NCBI GenBank assembly: GCA_020832465.1
Contig: JAFIER010000166.1
Location: 1 to 32,117, forward strand
Source: Bernardetiaceae bacterium
GTDB taxonomy: Bacteria > Bacteroidota > Bacteroidia > Cytophagales > Bernardetiaceae
Length of the DNA: 32,117 bases
Reading direction: 5' to 3'
Positions 22,660-30,072 of the stretch are shown here, one piece after another. Position numbers and translations under genes: made by a program. Under the pieces are notes generated by a model. It saw only the letters and a list, made by a program, of their open reading frames with translations. It was not told the DNA's origin and did no database searches. Numbering within the stretch: the stretch's first letter is position 1; each line of letters starts with the position of its first letter.

Positions 22660-24558
22660 ATGCGTGGCATAGCTGAAGCAATTATAGCACTAACGAGTTT
22701 GCTCTTAGGAATAAGCCTTTGGTTTATGCTTGAGGTATGGACTGCTGATGCCGCTTGGATTTCGGTATATGCTTTTTTGCCTTCCCTTTCTCTTCACAGT
22801 TACTTTGATAAAGCATCAGCGACGATGCTTTTTGTCGTTTCTCTTGTAAGTTTTTCGGTCATGCTTTATACCTATTGGTATGCTTCGCAGCGTGCTAAGG
22901 CGTATCGGATATTTATTTATTTACTACTTTTTTTGGGTGCAATGTGGGCTCTGCTATGGGCAGGCGATTTGCTAAGTTTGTTTTTTGCGTGGGAGTGGCT
23001 CGGTATCTGTTCGTTTTTGCTGGTAGCTTTTGAGCGTCATAAATCGCAATCGGTAGCGATGGCATTGCGTGTTTTTCTTTATAACCGCATTGGCGATATG
23101 GGTTTTTTGCTAGCCATTTTAATGGCTTACGCCGAGTTTGGTACGCTACATCTCGAGACGCTACGCACCTTAACTTTGGCTCAGCCCTGGTCTCTATTTT
23201 GGATAGGCGGTGGTTTAGTATTTGCTGCTTCGGCAAAGTCTGCACAAGTTTTATTTGCCCCTTGGTTGCCTTCGGCAATGGTCGCACCTACGCCTGTTTC
23301 GGCACTGTTGCATGCCGCTACGATGGTAACGGCAGGTGTTTATGTACTGCTTAGGTGTTACTTTTTACTTACGCCCGATTTACTTTTTGTGCTTTCGTTG
23401 TTGGGCGGTATAACGGCAATCTGGGGTGCACTCTATGCCTTTTTTCAATTTCATGCCAAAAAGCTATTAGCAGGCTCTACAGTTTCGCAGCTCGGTTTTA
23501 TGTTTTTAGCTTTGGGCGCGGGTGCACCTTCAGCGGCTTATTTTCATTTGCTTACCCATGCTTTTTTCAAAGCCTTACTTTTTCTTTGCATCGGTGTTAT
23601 AGCCAAAAAAGCGGGTACTTATGATATGCGTAAGATGGGCGGTTTGCGCAAAGCTTTTCCTTTGGTATTCATACTTTATAGCATAGCAGCTGCTTCTATG
23701 GCAGGCTTACCTTTACTTTCGGGTTCGCTTTCTAAGGAATTAATATTGGCGCATTTGCATACACAGGCCTTTGTGCAGGGCGGCTGGAGCTGGATTTTTT
23801 TGGGATTTGGAATCATCTCGGCTTTGCTGACAGTGCTTTATATCGGACGGCAGTTGAGTATGGTGTTTTTAGGAGAGGTAGCGCACACTGCTCCCCTTCT
23901 ATCACTCAAAAAGTATAATATGCCATTTTACTTGACTTTGTCGTTGCTCCTGCTTGCTATCGGCAGTACGGCATTTGTATTTTCTTATCCTCCGCTATCT
24001 CCGCTGGGGAGTCCGTTACTACCACTTTTTTCGGCACGTGCGCTATCGAATAGTAGTTTAGAAATCAGTTTGCTTGTAGCATTGGGTTTGCTGGCTATAG
24101 GAAGTTTTCTTATTTTCAAAGATTACTATCCTCGTAGATCTTACCGTTTGGCTTATCTGTTGGAAGCGCAGCATAGTTTATATGTATGGCTTTTTGTTCG
24201 TCCAGTATTGATCGTAAGTGGTAGCCTCTCTACTTTTGATAGCGACTATTTAGATAGGGGCATTGATGCTGTAGCACTTTTTCATTTGCGTATAGCAAAG
24301 TGGGTACGCAAAGTAGAGGAGCGTATTTTTTATCGTGGAATTCGCATTTTGGGTGAGTCGGCGGTTGTTTTAGGATTTATATTGGCTTGGATTGACCGTT
24401 ATATTATCGATGGCATTATTCATAGTGGATTATGGATTGTGCGCCAGTGCAGTCCACTTATCCATAGCGATAAAAATACGCATATTCAATACTATCTTGC
24501 TTTAAGCCTACTGCTCGCTATACTCGGACTTATTGCTATTGTTTTTGGAGTGGGTTAG
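22660..24558 (+). CDS. NADH-quinone oxidoreductase subunit L-like proton-pumping subunit, stand-alone
   Basis: The 632-residue membrane protein belongs to the NuoL/Mrp antiporter family. Key residues are present: Glu112 (AWEWLG), Lys193 (SAKSAQ), His218 (ALLHAATMVTAGVYVL), Lys267/268 (HAKKLLAGSTVSQLG), His300 (LLTHAFFKALLF) and Lys359 (SKELIL). The long C-terminal segment (DRYIIDG, then a last TM) fits NuoL of complex I better than the shorter DabB-type partners. The N-terminus appears to lack the first helix of usual NuoL; a stop codon lies just before ATG 22660. No other nuo genes are adjacent, so it must assemble with subunits encoded elsewhere, or be a DabB- or Mrp-like paralogue. Confidence 0.88.
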   Translation: MRGIAEAIIALTSLLLGISLWFMLEVWTADAAWISVYAFLPSLSLHSYFDKASATMLFVVSLVSFSVMLYTYWYASQRAKAYRIFIYLLLFLGAMWALLWAGDLLSLFFAWEWLGICSFLLVAFERHKSQSVAMALRVFLYNRIGDMGFLLAILMAYAEFGTLHLETLRTLTLAQPWSLFWIGGGLVFAASAKSAQVLFAPWLPSAMVAPTPVSALLHAATMVTAGVYVLLRCYFLLTPDLLFVLSLLGGITAIWGALYAFFQFHAKKLLAGSTVSQLGFMFLALGAGAPSAAYFHLLTHAFFKALLFLCIGVIAKKAGTYDMRKMGGLRKAFPLVFILYSIAAASMAGLPLLSGSLSKELILAHLHTQAFVQGGWSWIFLGFGIISALLTVLYIGRQLSMVFLGEVAHTAPLLSLKKYNMPFYLTLSLLLLAIGSTAFVFSYPPLSPLGSPLLPLFSARALSNSSLEISLLVALGLLAIGSFLIFKDYYPRRSYRLAYLLEAQHSLYVWLFVRPVLIVSGSLSTFDSDYLDRGIDAVALFHLRIAKWVRKVEERIFYRGIRILGESAVVLGFILAWIDRYIIDGIIHSGLWIVRQCSPLIHSDKNTHIQYYLALSLLLAILGLIAIVFGVG

Positions 24559-24610
24559 AGGGGTTTGCTTATGTATAAAAAATTTGCAAATCTCAAAATT
24601 TTTGTGCTTT

Positions 24611-24644
24611 TTTGTTTATGATTAAATTACACCTTCTAAACTTG
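24611..24644 (+). promoter_or_regulatory. Possible promoter of the SUMF1-domain gene
   Basis: TTTG at 24611-24614, a 22-bp spacer, and TAAACTTG at 24637-24644 (one mismatch to TAnnTTTG). The ATG is 10 bp on, which would give a very short leader. Confidence 0.35.
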
Positions 24645-24654
24645 CAGAATAGCT

Positions 24655-25575
24655 ATGTCATTTTTCACCCAAAATTTAAGATTTGTAGTTGTATGCATTG
24701 CCGTGCTTTTTACTTTGATAATATTTATGCTCTGGTTATTAAAAGATAGTTCTACTGAAAATATTGATTATGTAGAACAGCCTACAGAGTCTGAAAATCA
24801 AGATTCTAAAGCAGAGGACTTAGTAGAAATAGTAAATGCTGATACTAATCAAATTATAGAGGTCAATGATATTGCTTTTGATATGATATGGGTGAAGGGT
24901 GGAATTTTTACAATGGGTTATGATTCTAAGCGTGATGGTAAAAATGTAGATAACTGGGTCAAGACAAAATCTGTACCGCTACGTGAGGTAAAACTTCCAG
25001 ATTATTATATTAGCAAGACCGAGGTAACTCAAAAATTATGGCATGAGGTAATGGGAAGTAGCCCTGGTTCTATATACAACAAAAATTGTGGTGATTGTCC
25101 AATAGAAAATGTAAGTTGGAATGATTGTAAAGCATTTATTGAAAAACTCAATAAACTAACATATAAAAAATTTAGCTTACCTTCTGAAGCTCAGTGGGAA
25201 TATGCAGCACGAGGTGGTGCTAAAAATGCAAACTATAAATATGCAGGTTCTAACAATATTGATGAGGTTGCTTGGTATCTTGGTAACTCTAATAAAATTA
25301 CGCATCCCGTGGGGCAAAAGAAGCCTAACGAACTTGGTATTTATGACATGAGCGGCAATGTTGGGGAATGGTGTGAAGATGATTGGCAGGAGAATTATAA
25401 CAATATACACTTTGATGGCTCTGCTTTAATAAATAAACCTCGTGGTTTGAATAGAGTTATTCGTGGAGGTAGTTTAAAAGATAGCAGAACCGATTTGCAT
25501 ATAGTTTTCCGATCTTACTATAAGCCAATAAATCGGGGCAGTCACGTTGGCTTTCGTTTATGCCTTGTGCCATAA
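24655..25575 (+). CDS. Membrane-anchored SUMF1/formylglycine-enzyme-like domain protein
   Basis: One N-terminal TM helix (about residues 10-30) and an acidic linker precede a SUMF1-type domain (50-306): MIWVKGGIFTMGYDS, ISKTEVTQKLWHEVMG, PIENVSWNDCKAFIEKLN, FSLPSEAQWEYAARGG, MSGNVGEWCEDDW, RVIRGGSLKDS and GFRLCLVP. The two active-site Cys of true formylglycine-generating enzymes are not in the expected RGGSW...GFR region, so sulfatase activation is unlikely; a structural or ligand-binding role outside the inner membrane is more probable. GldJ and GldK of the T9SS are of this fold, but are lipoproteins; this is not a clear match. It converges on the OmpA lipoprotein gene with a 12-bp gap. Confidence 0.85.
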   Translation: MSFFTQNLRFVVVCIAVLFTLIIFMLWLLKDSSTENIDYVEQPTESENQDSKAEDLVEIVNADTNQIIEVNDIAFDMIWVKGGIFTMGYDSKRDGKNVDNWVKTKSVPLREVKLPDYYISKTEVTQKLWHEVMGSSPGSIYNKNCGDCPIENVSWNDCKAFIEKLNKLTYKKFSLPSEAQWEYAARGGAKNANYKYAGSNNIDEVAWYLGNSNKITHPVGQKKPNELGIYDMSGNVGEWCEDDWQENYNNIHFDGSALINKPRGLNRVIRGGSLKDSRTDLHIVFRSYYKPINRGSHVGFRLCLVP

Positions 25576-25587
25576 AATTTTTAACGA

Positions 25588-26430
25588 TTAATGCATTATT
25601 TCCATATAAACTATGGCTTGTATAATAGAAACCCTTCGCTTGGGATTATCAATTGAACCATCATCTACAAGTCCAGGCGGTAGTTTTTCTCCAACGCCTT
25701 TACTATTTATTACAGCATCTATGGAGTAGTTTGCACTCAATTTTGAGAGCTCTTTTTCTAAATAGTCAGCCACTTGAGTAGCGCGCTTTTCAGAAAGAGC
25801 CTGATTTACCTTTATTCTCTTACTGACATTAGGAGAACCTATTAGGTCTGTATGTCCTGTAATACGAATAACAATTTTTTTGGTATCTTCTTTGTAAGTC
25901 CCCTGCTCTTTACTATCCCAATCTAAAATCTGCTTTTCTAAATCTGTTATAATTTCTTGTAAACGTGCATAAGCATATTCTTTTAACTGGTAGCTACCAA
26001 CATCAAAGGAAACGTCAGATGCCAAGACTTCTTCTTTGCGTGCTTCAAAAGCAGCGTCTAAATTATGTATATTTCCTTGTATCTGCTTAACTGTACTGGC
26101 TGCCTCATTGAGTTTATTAATATTATCCTTACGAGATTTAGAAGTCCTCCTTTTTTGTGCTTGAAGTTCAACTTTTCTTCTTGTTTCCTTTATAAGTTCT
26201 TCATTTTTATTTACTTCGGACAAGAGGTCTTTTGCAGGAGAATTTTCATTTTTCTCCACTACAGTTGTAATTTTATCCTTTAGAAGTTCATTATTTTTAT
26301 CTAGTTCTCTTATAACCTCCATTAATTCTTTGTAAGCTACCGATGCTGGTTTACTAGAAGAGCAGGCAGAAATAAAAAGAGTTACAATTATCAATAAAAC
26401 AACTGATAATTTGTTTCTGATTGTTAGCAT
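25588..26430 (-). CDS. OmpA-family lipoprotein with coiled-coil stalk
   Basis: A signal peptide ends in the lipobox ISAC with Cys23. Residues about 35-125 are a charged helical coiled-coil (ELMEVIRELDKNNELLKDK, RRKVELQAQKRR), and residues about 140-280 an OmpA-like peptidoglycan-binding domain with SFDVGSYQLKEYAYARL, IRITGHTDLIGS, the SEKRATQVADYL helix and NPKRRVSI. It should tether the outer membrane to peptidoglycan. It shares no operon with neighbours. The ATG at 26430 is the sole good start. Confidence 0.87.
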   Translation of the reverse strand: MLTIRNKLSVVLLIIVTLFISACSSSKPASVAYKELMEVIRELDKNNELLKDKITTVVEKNENSPAKDLLSEVNKNEELIKETRRKVELQAQKRRTSKSRKDNINKLNEAASTVKQIQGNIHNLDAAFEARKEEVLASDVSFDVGSYQLKEYAYARLQEIITDLEKQILDWDSKEQGTYKEDTKKIVIRITGHTDLIGSPNVSKRIKVNQALSEKRATQVADYLEKELSKLSANYSIDAVINSKGVGEKLPPGLVDDGSIDNPKRRVSIIQAIVYMEIMH

Positions 26431-26595
26431 AGTAGTTCTATTTTGTATTTATTTGTAGAATTTTTAACTGCACGCAAGATACATAGATTTATTTAAAAAT
26501 AAAAAAATCGTTAAAAAATATCTCTAAAATAGTATATATATACCTTGAAAATCCTACTCATAAAATCCGTTTATGTCTGTTGCTAAATAAAGTAT

Positions 26596-26628
26596 AGCTA
26601 TAACATTTCTAGCAGGAGTGTTATGGCT
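26596..26628. repeat. Decayed copy of the 33-bp palindrome
   Basis: Left AGCTATAACATTTCT, spacer AGC, right AGGAGTGTTATGGCT. The layout is preserved but several positions no longer pair. Confidence 0.6.
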
Positions 26629-26702
26629 GGTGTAATTTTTACCCAACGTCTGATTCTCAAATCTGCCACAAATAAAATTATCTGAATCAGGATTTACTCT
26701 CT

Positions 26703-26756
26703 ATTCGTAGTCTCTCACTACGAATCTATGAACTTATTTAAAAGCGTCTCGCTTTT
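26703..26756 (-). terminator. Two hairpins after the Rpn remnant
   Basis: ATTCGTAGT (26703-26711) pairs with ACTACGAAT (26717-26725); AAAAGCG (26740-26746) pairs with CGCTTTT (26750-26756). Both lie just beyond the stop of the minus-strand Rpn fragment and could end transcription of the locus. Confidence 0.6.
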
Positions 26757-26775
26757 ACAACAACAAAAAATCAGT

Positions 26776-27036
26776 TTACTTCTCTTCTTTATCCAAACCG
26801 TCTTTTATCTCTTGTACCTTTTCCTCGCTCAAGCCTGTGAGTTCGGCAGTCATTCCTATAGAAAAACCTTTTGCTAAACAAGCTAAGGCAAACTTAATTT
26901 GAGCTTCTTCTAGCCCAACTCCTTTTCCTTGCAAATAAACCTCATCTTGTTCGATGTCATATCCAATAGTTCCCCTATTTCCTAATTCGTTTTGAATAAT
27001 GTTTGGTAATTGATTTCGCAGACGAGCTAAAATTAA
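26776..27036 (-). pseudogene. Duplicated 3' fragment of an Rpn-family nuclease gene
   Basis: The minus strand reads LILARLRNQLPNIIQNEL and continues for 87 codons to a stop at 26776, parallel to the last third of the intact gene to its right. The first part (26943-27035) differs from 27293-27385 at only three positions at a fixed 350-bp offset; the rest has diverged and lacks the GIEEGKAA repeats, having a short GKGVGLEEAQ instead. There is no start and no nuclease core, so it is a remnant. The intact gene's stop codon lies inside this repeat. Confidence 0.8.
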
Positions 27037-27962
27037 AGGCTACCTGTCTCATTTTTATCCATATCGTCTTTGAGTTTTTGCACCTGTTCTTTGCTCAAGC
27101 CTGTAAGCTCAACGGTCATTTCAAGAGAGAGTCCTTTTAACAAGCAAGAAATAGCAAAATCGAGTTGAGCCTTTTCTATTCCCTTTTCTATTCCCTTTTC
27201 TATACCCTCTTCTATTCCAGCGGCTTTTCCCTCTTCTATTCCAGCGGCTTTCCCCTCTTCTATTCCAGCTCCTTTCCCCTTCAAGTACAATTCATCTTGT
27301 TCGATGTCATATCCAATAGTTCCCATATTTCCTAATTCGTTTTGAATGATGTTTGGTAATTGATTTCGCAGACGAGCCAAAATTAAGAGCTGTCTGACAT
27401 ACTTATTTAACGCTGTTTTATCGCTTTTTAGTTGCGACAAACGTGTTAAAATTTTGCGAACCACAGCCTCACGAGTCTCTTCGCCAAAATCCGCCAGCAC
27501 TGCCATAATGACTTCTTCTGCGTGTTCGGATTCCAAAAACTCTTCGTAAGAATAGTCCCGAAAGGATTTGAGTACGAAGCCCTTAAATATTTCAGAGGGT
27601 TCAAGTGTTGAGCGCATGTTACTCGGCTTTTCGCCTAAATAATACACTACCTGATACACGGGCATTTGATATTTTTTTTGTAAAATAGCATGATACTCTT
27701 GCATACGAAATATCATTTTATCTTCGTCATGCGCCTGAAATTCTAATTGCAGAATAAATTCTTCATTCTCTGTAGTCGTAATTTGCAGCAGAAAATCAGA
27801 CTCTCGCTCCAGCGTAGTTTGCAATTTGTCTTTGATAAAGCGATGCGCTTTTATTTCAAATCCAAACTGACGTTTTGAAAGTTTTAGTACATAAGCTACG
27901 ATATTTTCTTTCAAGATTTTATCGTAAGCATTTTGTTCATTTTTAGGTTTTTCTTTTGCCAT
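27033..27962 (-). CDS. Rpn-family recombination-promoting nuclease/putative transposase
   Basis: The 309-residue protein matches the PD-(D/E)XK (PDDEXK_2) Rpn family: ERESDFLLQI with Asp56 and LQLEFQAHDE with Glu74 and Gln76 form the expected active-site set, followed by RMQEYHAILQKKY, the Y-VVYYLG block and a helical C-terminal region. In E. coli, Rpn proteins nick DNA and promote RecA-independent recombination (established for RpnA-type proteins). Residues 231-264 are a run of GIEEGKAA and GIEKGIEK repeats, ahead of a C-terminal LTGLSKEQVQKLKDD motif. It begins about 20 bp from an RHS core scar and its last codons overlap a partial duplicate of itself. Start ATG 27962. Confidence 0.87.
   Translation of the reverse strand: MAKEKPKNEQNAYDKILKENIVAYVLKLSKRQFGFEIKAHRFIKDKLQTTLERESDFLLQITTTENEEFILQLEFQAHDEDKMIFRMQEYHAILQKKYQMPVYQVVYYLGEKPSNMRSTLEPSEIFKGFVLKSFRDYSYEEFLESEHAEEVIMAVLADFGEETREAVVRKILTRLSQLKSDKTALNKYVRQLLILARLRNQLPNIIQNELGNMGTIGYDIEQDELYLKGKGAGIEEGKAAGIEEGKAAGIEEGIEKGIEKGIEKAQLDFAISCLLKGLSLEMTVELTGLSKEQVQKLKDDMDKNETGSL
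27171..27274 (-). repeat. Micro-repeat inside the Rpn gene (GIEEGKAA/GIEK)
   Basis: Two units of GIEEGKAA are followed by GIEEGIEKGIEKGIEK. The DNA repeats in step (tandem TCTATTCC-type units on the plus strand), so the length can change by slippage. Rpn proteins commonly carry such variable glycine-glutamate-lysine runs. The truncated duplicate to the left has none. Confidence 0.75.
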
Positions 27963-27982
27963 AAAAAGGTATATTAGTGTAC

Positions 27983-28048
27983 AGCATCACGAAGATAATG
28001 CGTTTTTTTCGTAATTGCAACTATTTCGCCCTCGATTTCTTCATTTTT
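27983..28048 (-). pseudogene. 66-bp RHS core scar, identical to part of the RHS gene
   Basis: By eye these 66 bp are identical to 31679-31744. On the minus strand they encode NEEIEGEIVAITKKTHYLRD, the core segment just upstream of the tip junction in the RHS gene. There is no remaining frame. The Rpn ATG lies about 20 bp beyond, so the scar marks a site where RHS sequence once continued. Confidence 0.85.
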
Positions 28049-28049
28049 G

Positions 28050-28140
28050 TTGTCTGAATCAGGATTAACAAGATTAAAGGATTAGCAGGATGGCAAAAAT
28101 CAAGTAAATCTCAAAATCCTGAAAATCTTGATTCTGACAA
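28050..28140. repeat. 91-bp imperfect inverted-repeat element
   Basis: TTGTCTGAATCAGGATT (28050-28066) and AATCTTGATTCTGACAA (28124-28140) are inverted with two mismatches. Internal AAAGGATT-, AAATCCTG-like repeats fit a known style of Bacteroidota intergenic repeat. It abuts the RHS scar by one base. There is no coding capacity; it may be a non-autonomous mobile element. Confidence 0.6.
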
Positions 28141-28190
28141 GATAGCGTCATATTGGTAGCTGATTTCGACATCAAAAAGTGCCTCTTCTC

Positions 28191-28793
28191 TTACTCTTCT
28201 TTTACACTCCTGCGGCACAGAACTGCTTTACCGAGCCTCGTAGGCTTGTAATACTTCTCTTCCTTAGCCTTTAAGGTGTCAGGAACATAAAACATACAGT
28301 TAAGTTCTATTTCTTTAGGAGTGCCTGATATAAATATTGAATTTCCTCTGCGAGGTGGTAGTCTGTAATAGGAAGTGTCATTATCAGGCTTATACCGTAT
28401 TGACCCTATTTTACCCTTGCAAAATAGACTGCGTAAACTATCTCCTTTCTGATTTGATTCTGCATACATTTCATTTGAAAAAGCGAGCTTGGAGTCTCCT
28501 AATAGTTTTACTTTTTTTAAAAAAATCAAGTAATTTACGTATCTATATCCTTGAGCTATAAAAAAATCTTGTTCAAAAGGATTATCGTTGTTATAAATTT
28601 CTTTAAATGCTTTTATTGCAGTTGTATCTAAGTAGCAAAGCTCATAATCGGCTATCCAAGTTCCCGTTTTTATGGCTTCTTCCCGATTTGAAGGAAATCT
28701 TCTAACTGTATGATTCATATAATAAATCAATGCATCCCACATAAATACAAGTAGGCAAATCCCTAAAAATATTTTTAATGTTTTTTTATTCAT
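28191..28793 (-). CDS. Candidate immunity protein for the orphan RHS tip, single TM anchor
   Basis: I start at ATG 28793 (MNKKTLKIFLGICLLVFMW), which overlaps the tip's last codons by 8 bp; ATG 28811 would add six residues. The product (200 residues) has a basic start, one TM helix (about 5-22) and a large, probably extracytoplasmic, domain with no recognised family (GTWIADYELCYLDTT, YRLPPRRGNSIFISG). Overlap with the upstream toxin-like gene is the usual arrangement of toxin-immunity pairs; placement outside the inner membrane suits a toxin acting in the envelope. Function is inferred from context alone. Confidence 0.65.
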   Translation of the reverse strand: MNKKTLKIFLGICLLVFMWDALIYYMNHTVRRFPSNREEAIKTGTWIADYELCYLDTTAIKAFKEIYNNDNPFEQDFFIAQGYRYVNYLIFLKKVKLLGDSKLAFSNEMYAESNQKGDSLRSLFCKGKIGSIRYKPDNDTSYYRLPPRRGNSIFISGTPKEIELNCMFYVPDTLKAKEEKYYKPTRLGKAVLCRRSVKEE

Positions 28794-30024
28794 CTTTACG
28801 GTAGTATTCATATGTTTGAGGAAATTTATGTTTAGAATAGGTACTTTGAGGCGAGTAAGTAGTGTGGGCAGTTCTGAAATAGTTAGTGGTCAAACAACTT
28901 TCCATATGCATAAACTTTACGATAGGGGCATCTTCAAAACCAGGCTTTACGAGAGCAAATATAGAGAATTTTAAAGCTACGGTAGATATTTTAGCAAATT
29001 CATTGATAACGTTGCCAGGGGCAAACGCACCCTTAAAACCGTGAGGTTTTGTCATATAACCTAAGTTGTTTCCCTTAGCATCTGTCCCTGCTGCTAAAGC
29101 CTCATCTACAACGTTGCTACAGTCTTTATTTCCCAAGGTATAAGGTAATGTACAAGCTCCCTTTGCAGCTTCTTTCATTTTTTCATCTGCTTCATGATTT
29201 GTAGTAATTCTAAATGCTTTTGTGTATCTTTTAATATAAGTGGCATCTATATGATCAGATGACATTGCATAATCCTGTAAAAGAATTTGTTTTTTCTCAT
29301 GAGTTTTTTGAAGTTCCGCTGGTAATGCTTCTGTATTTCTATTGTCTTGTGCGTGATAATTACCTTCCTTCAAAACATAATTATGGGGACTATCAAAAAA
29401 ATCTTCCAAAGATGAAAATTTGACCACTGAAAATACGGGTATTCCTGAACCTTCTAAATAAGTTCCACCTCCTGTAACACCTCCTTTTAAAAAAGCATCT
29501 TTTGATATATATGTCCAACCTTTGTCATCATTACCTATCAATACTGCCATGTGCCCAGCCCCACCAGCACCATTGGGATCTAAGAGCACTACAATATCTC
29601 TCCCATCAGGATCAACCGCCCAAAGTGGCATGTTTGCCACAAAAGCATAAGGCGAATAAGCAGGATATTTCGCTTCCAACGGATCTACACTCCAAAAAAT
29701 AGGAATATCTTTATCGTCTCCGATACCGTAGAGACGTGCGCCGAAGTTTTGTGCGCCTGTCTCGAGGTCGGTTTCTTTGCCATTGAAGGTGTAGCGTGCC
29801 GACGAACTGCTACGGCGACCTATCATCAAAGCACCATAACTCAAATAATCTTGACTTGATAAAATTCTATTTTCGTAAGTTGCTGCCACCGCATTGCCTG
29901 TTTTGTTGTCAGAAATGGTAACGAGTACATTGCCTAAATGGTTTGATAAATCATAGGATTTTTTGCCCAAAGTGCGGCGTTTTTTGTCGCCACCCGATTG
30001 ACTGCCTAAGCGTGCGAGATACAA
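28786..30024 (-). CDS. Orphan RHS tip: RHS core end plus permuted papain/NlpC-type C-terminal domain
   Basis: Residues 1-140 are the last part of an RHS core (KKRRTLGKKSYDLSNHLGNVL, RYTFNGKETDLETG, GARLYG, DPLEAKYPAYSPYAFV, DPDGRD) without the body, translocation modules or a normal start: the frame opens from TTG 30024 just after a stop. Residues 145-412 hold GGAGHMAVLIGNDDKGWTYI (His158) and, far downstream, LGNKDCSNVVDEAL (Cys302), the His-before-Cys order of permuted NlpC/P60 papain-like enzymes. So it may be a peptidase/amidase-like toxin. It probably acts as a spare tip that must recombine onto a full RHS gene to be delivered; direct expression is doubtful. An overlapping immunity candidate follows. 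Confidence 0.75.
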   Translation of the reverse strand: MYLARLGSQSGGDKKRRTLGKKSYDLSNHLGNVLVTISDNKTGNAVAATYENRILSSQDYLSYGALMIGRRSSSSARYTFNGKETDLETGAQNFGARLYGIGDDKDIPIFWSVDPLEAKYPAYSPYAFVANMPLWAVDPDGRDIVVLLDPNGAGGAGHMAVLIGNDDKGWTYISKDAFLKGGVTGGGTYLEGSGIPVFSVVKFSSLEDFFDSPHNYVLKEGNYHAQDNRNTEALPAELQKTHEKKQILLQDYAMSSDHIDATYIKRYTKAFRITTNHEADEKMKEAAKGACTLPYTLGNKDCSNVVDEALAAGTDAKGNNLGYMTKPHGFKGAFAPGNVINEFAKISTVALKFSIFALVKPGFEDAPIVKFMHMESCLTTNYFRTAHTTYSPQSTYSKHKFPQTYEYYRKDE

Positions 30025-30072
30025 CCAAATTTATAATGTACAAGAATTATTTTCTTTTTCTTTTCCGTTTTT

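Larger units (their letters stand above)
26431..26775. other. Intergenic region between the OmpA lipoprotein and the RHS/Rpn locus
   Basis: No gene is seen. It holds a decayed 33-bp element, a CTGAATCAG-type motif (26680-26695) and two hairpins listed separately, all marking the border between housekeeping and accessory DNA. Confidence 0.4.

Noticed and set aside
24655-25575. True formylglycine-generating enzyme or GldK
   Set aside because: The catalytic Cys pair is not seen and the protein is TM-anchored instead of a lipoprotein.
27171-27274. CRISPR-like short tandem repeats
   Set aside because: The repeats are in frame inside a coding region and have no spacers.
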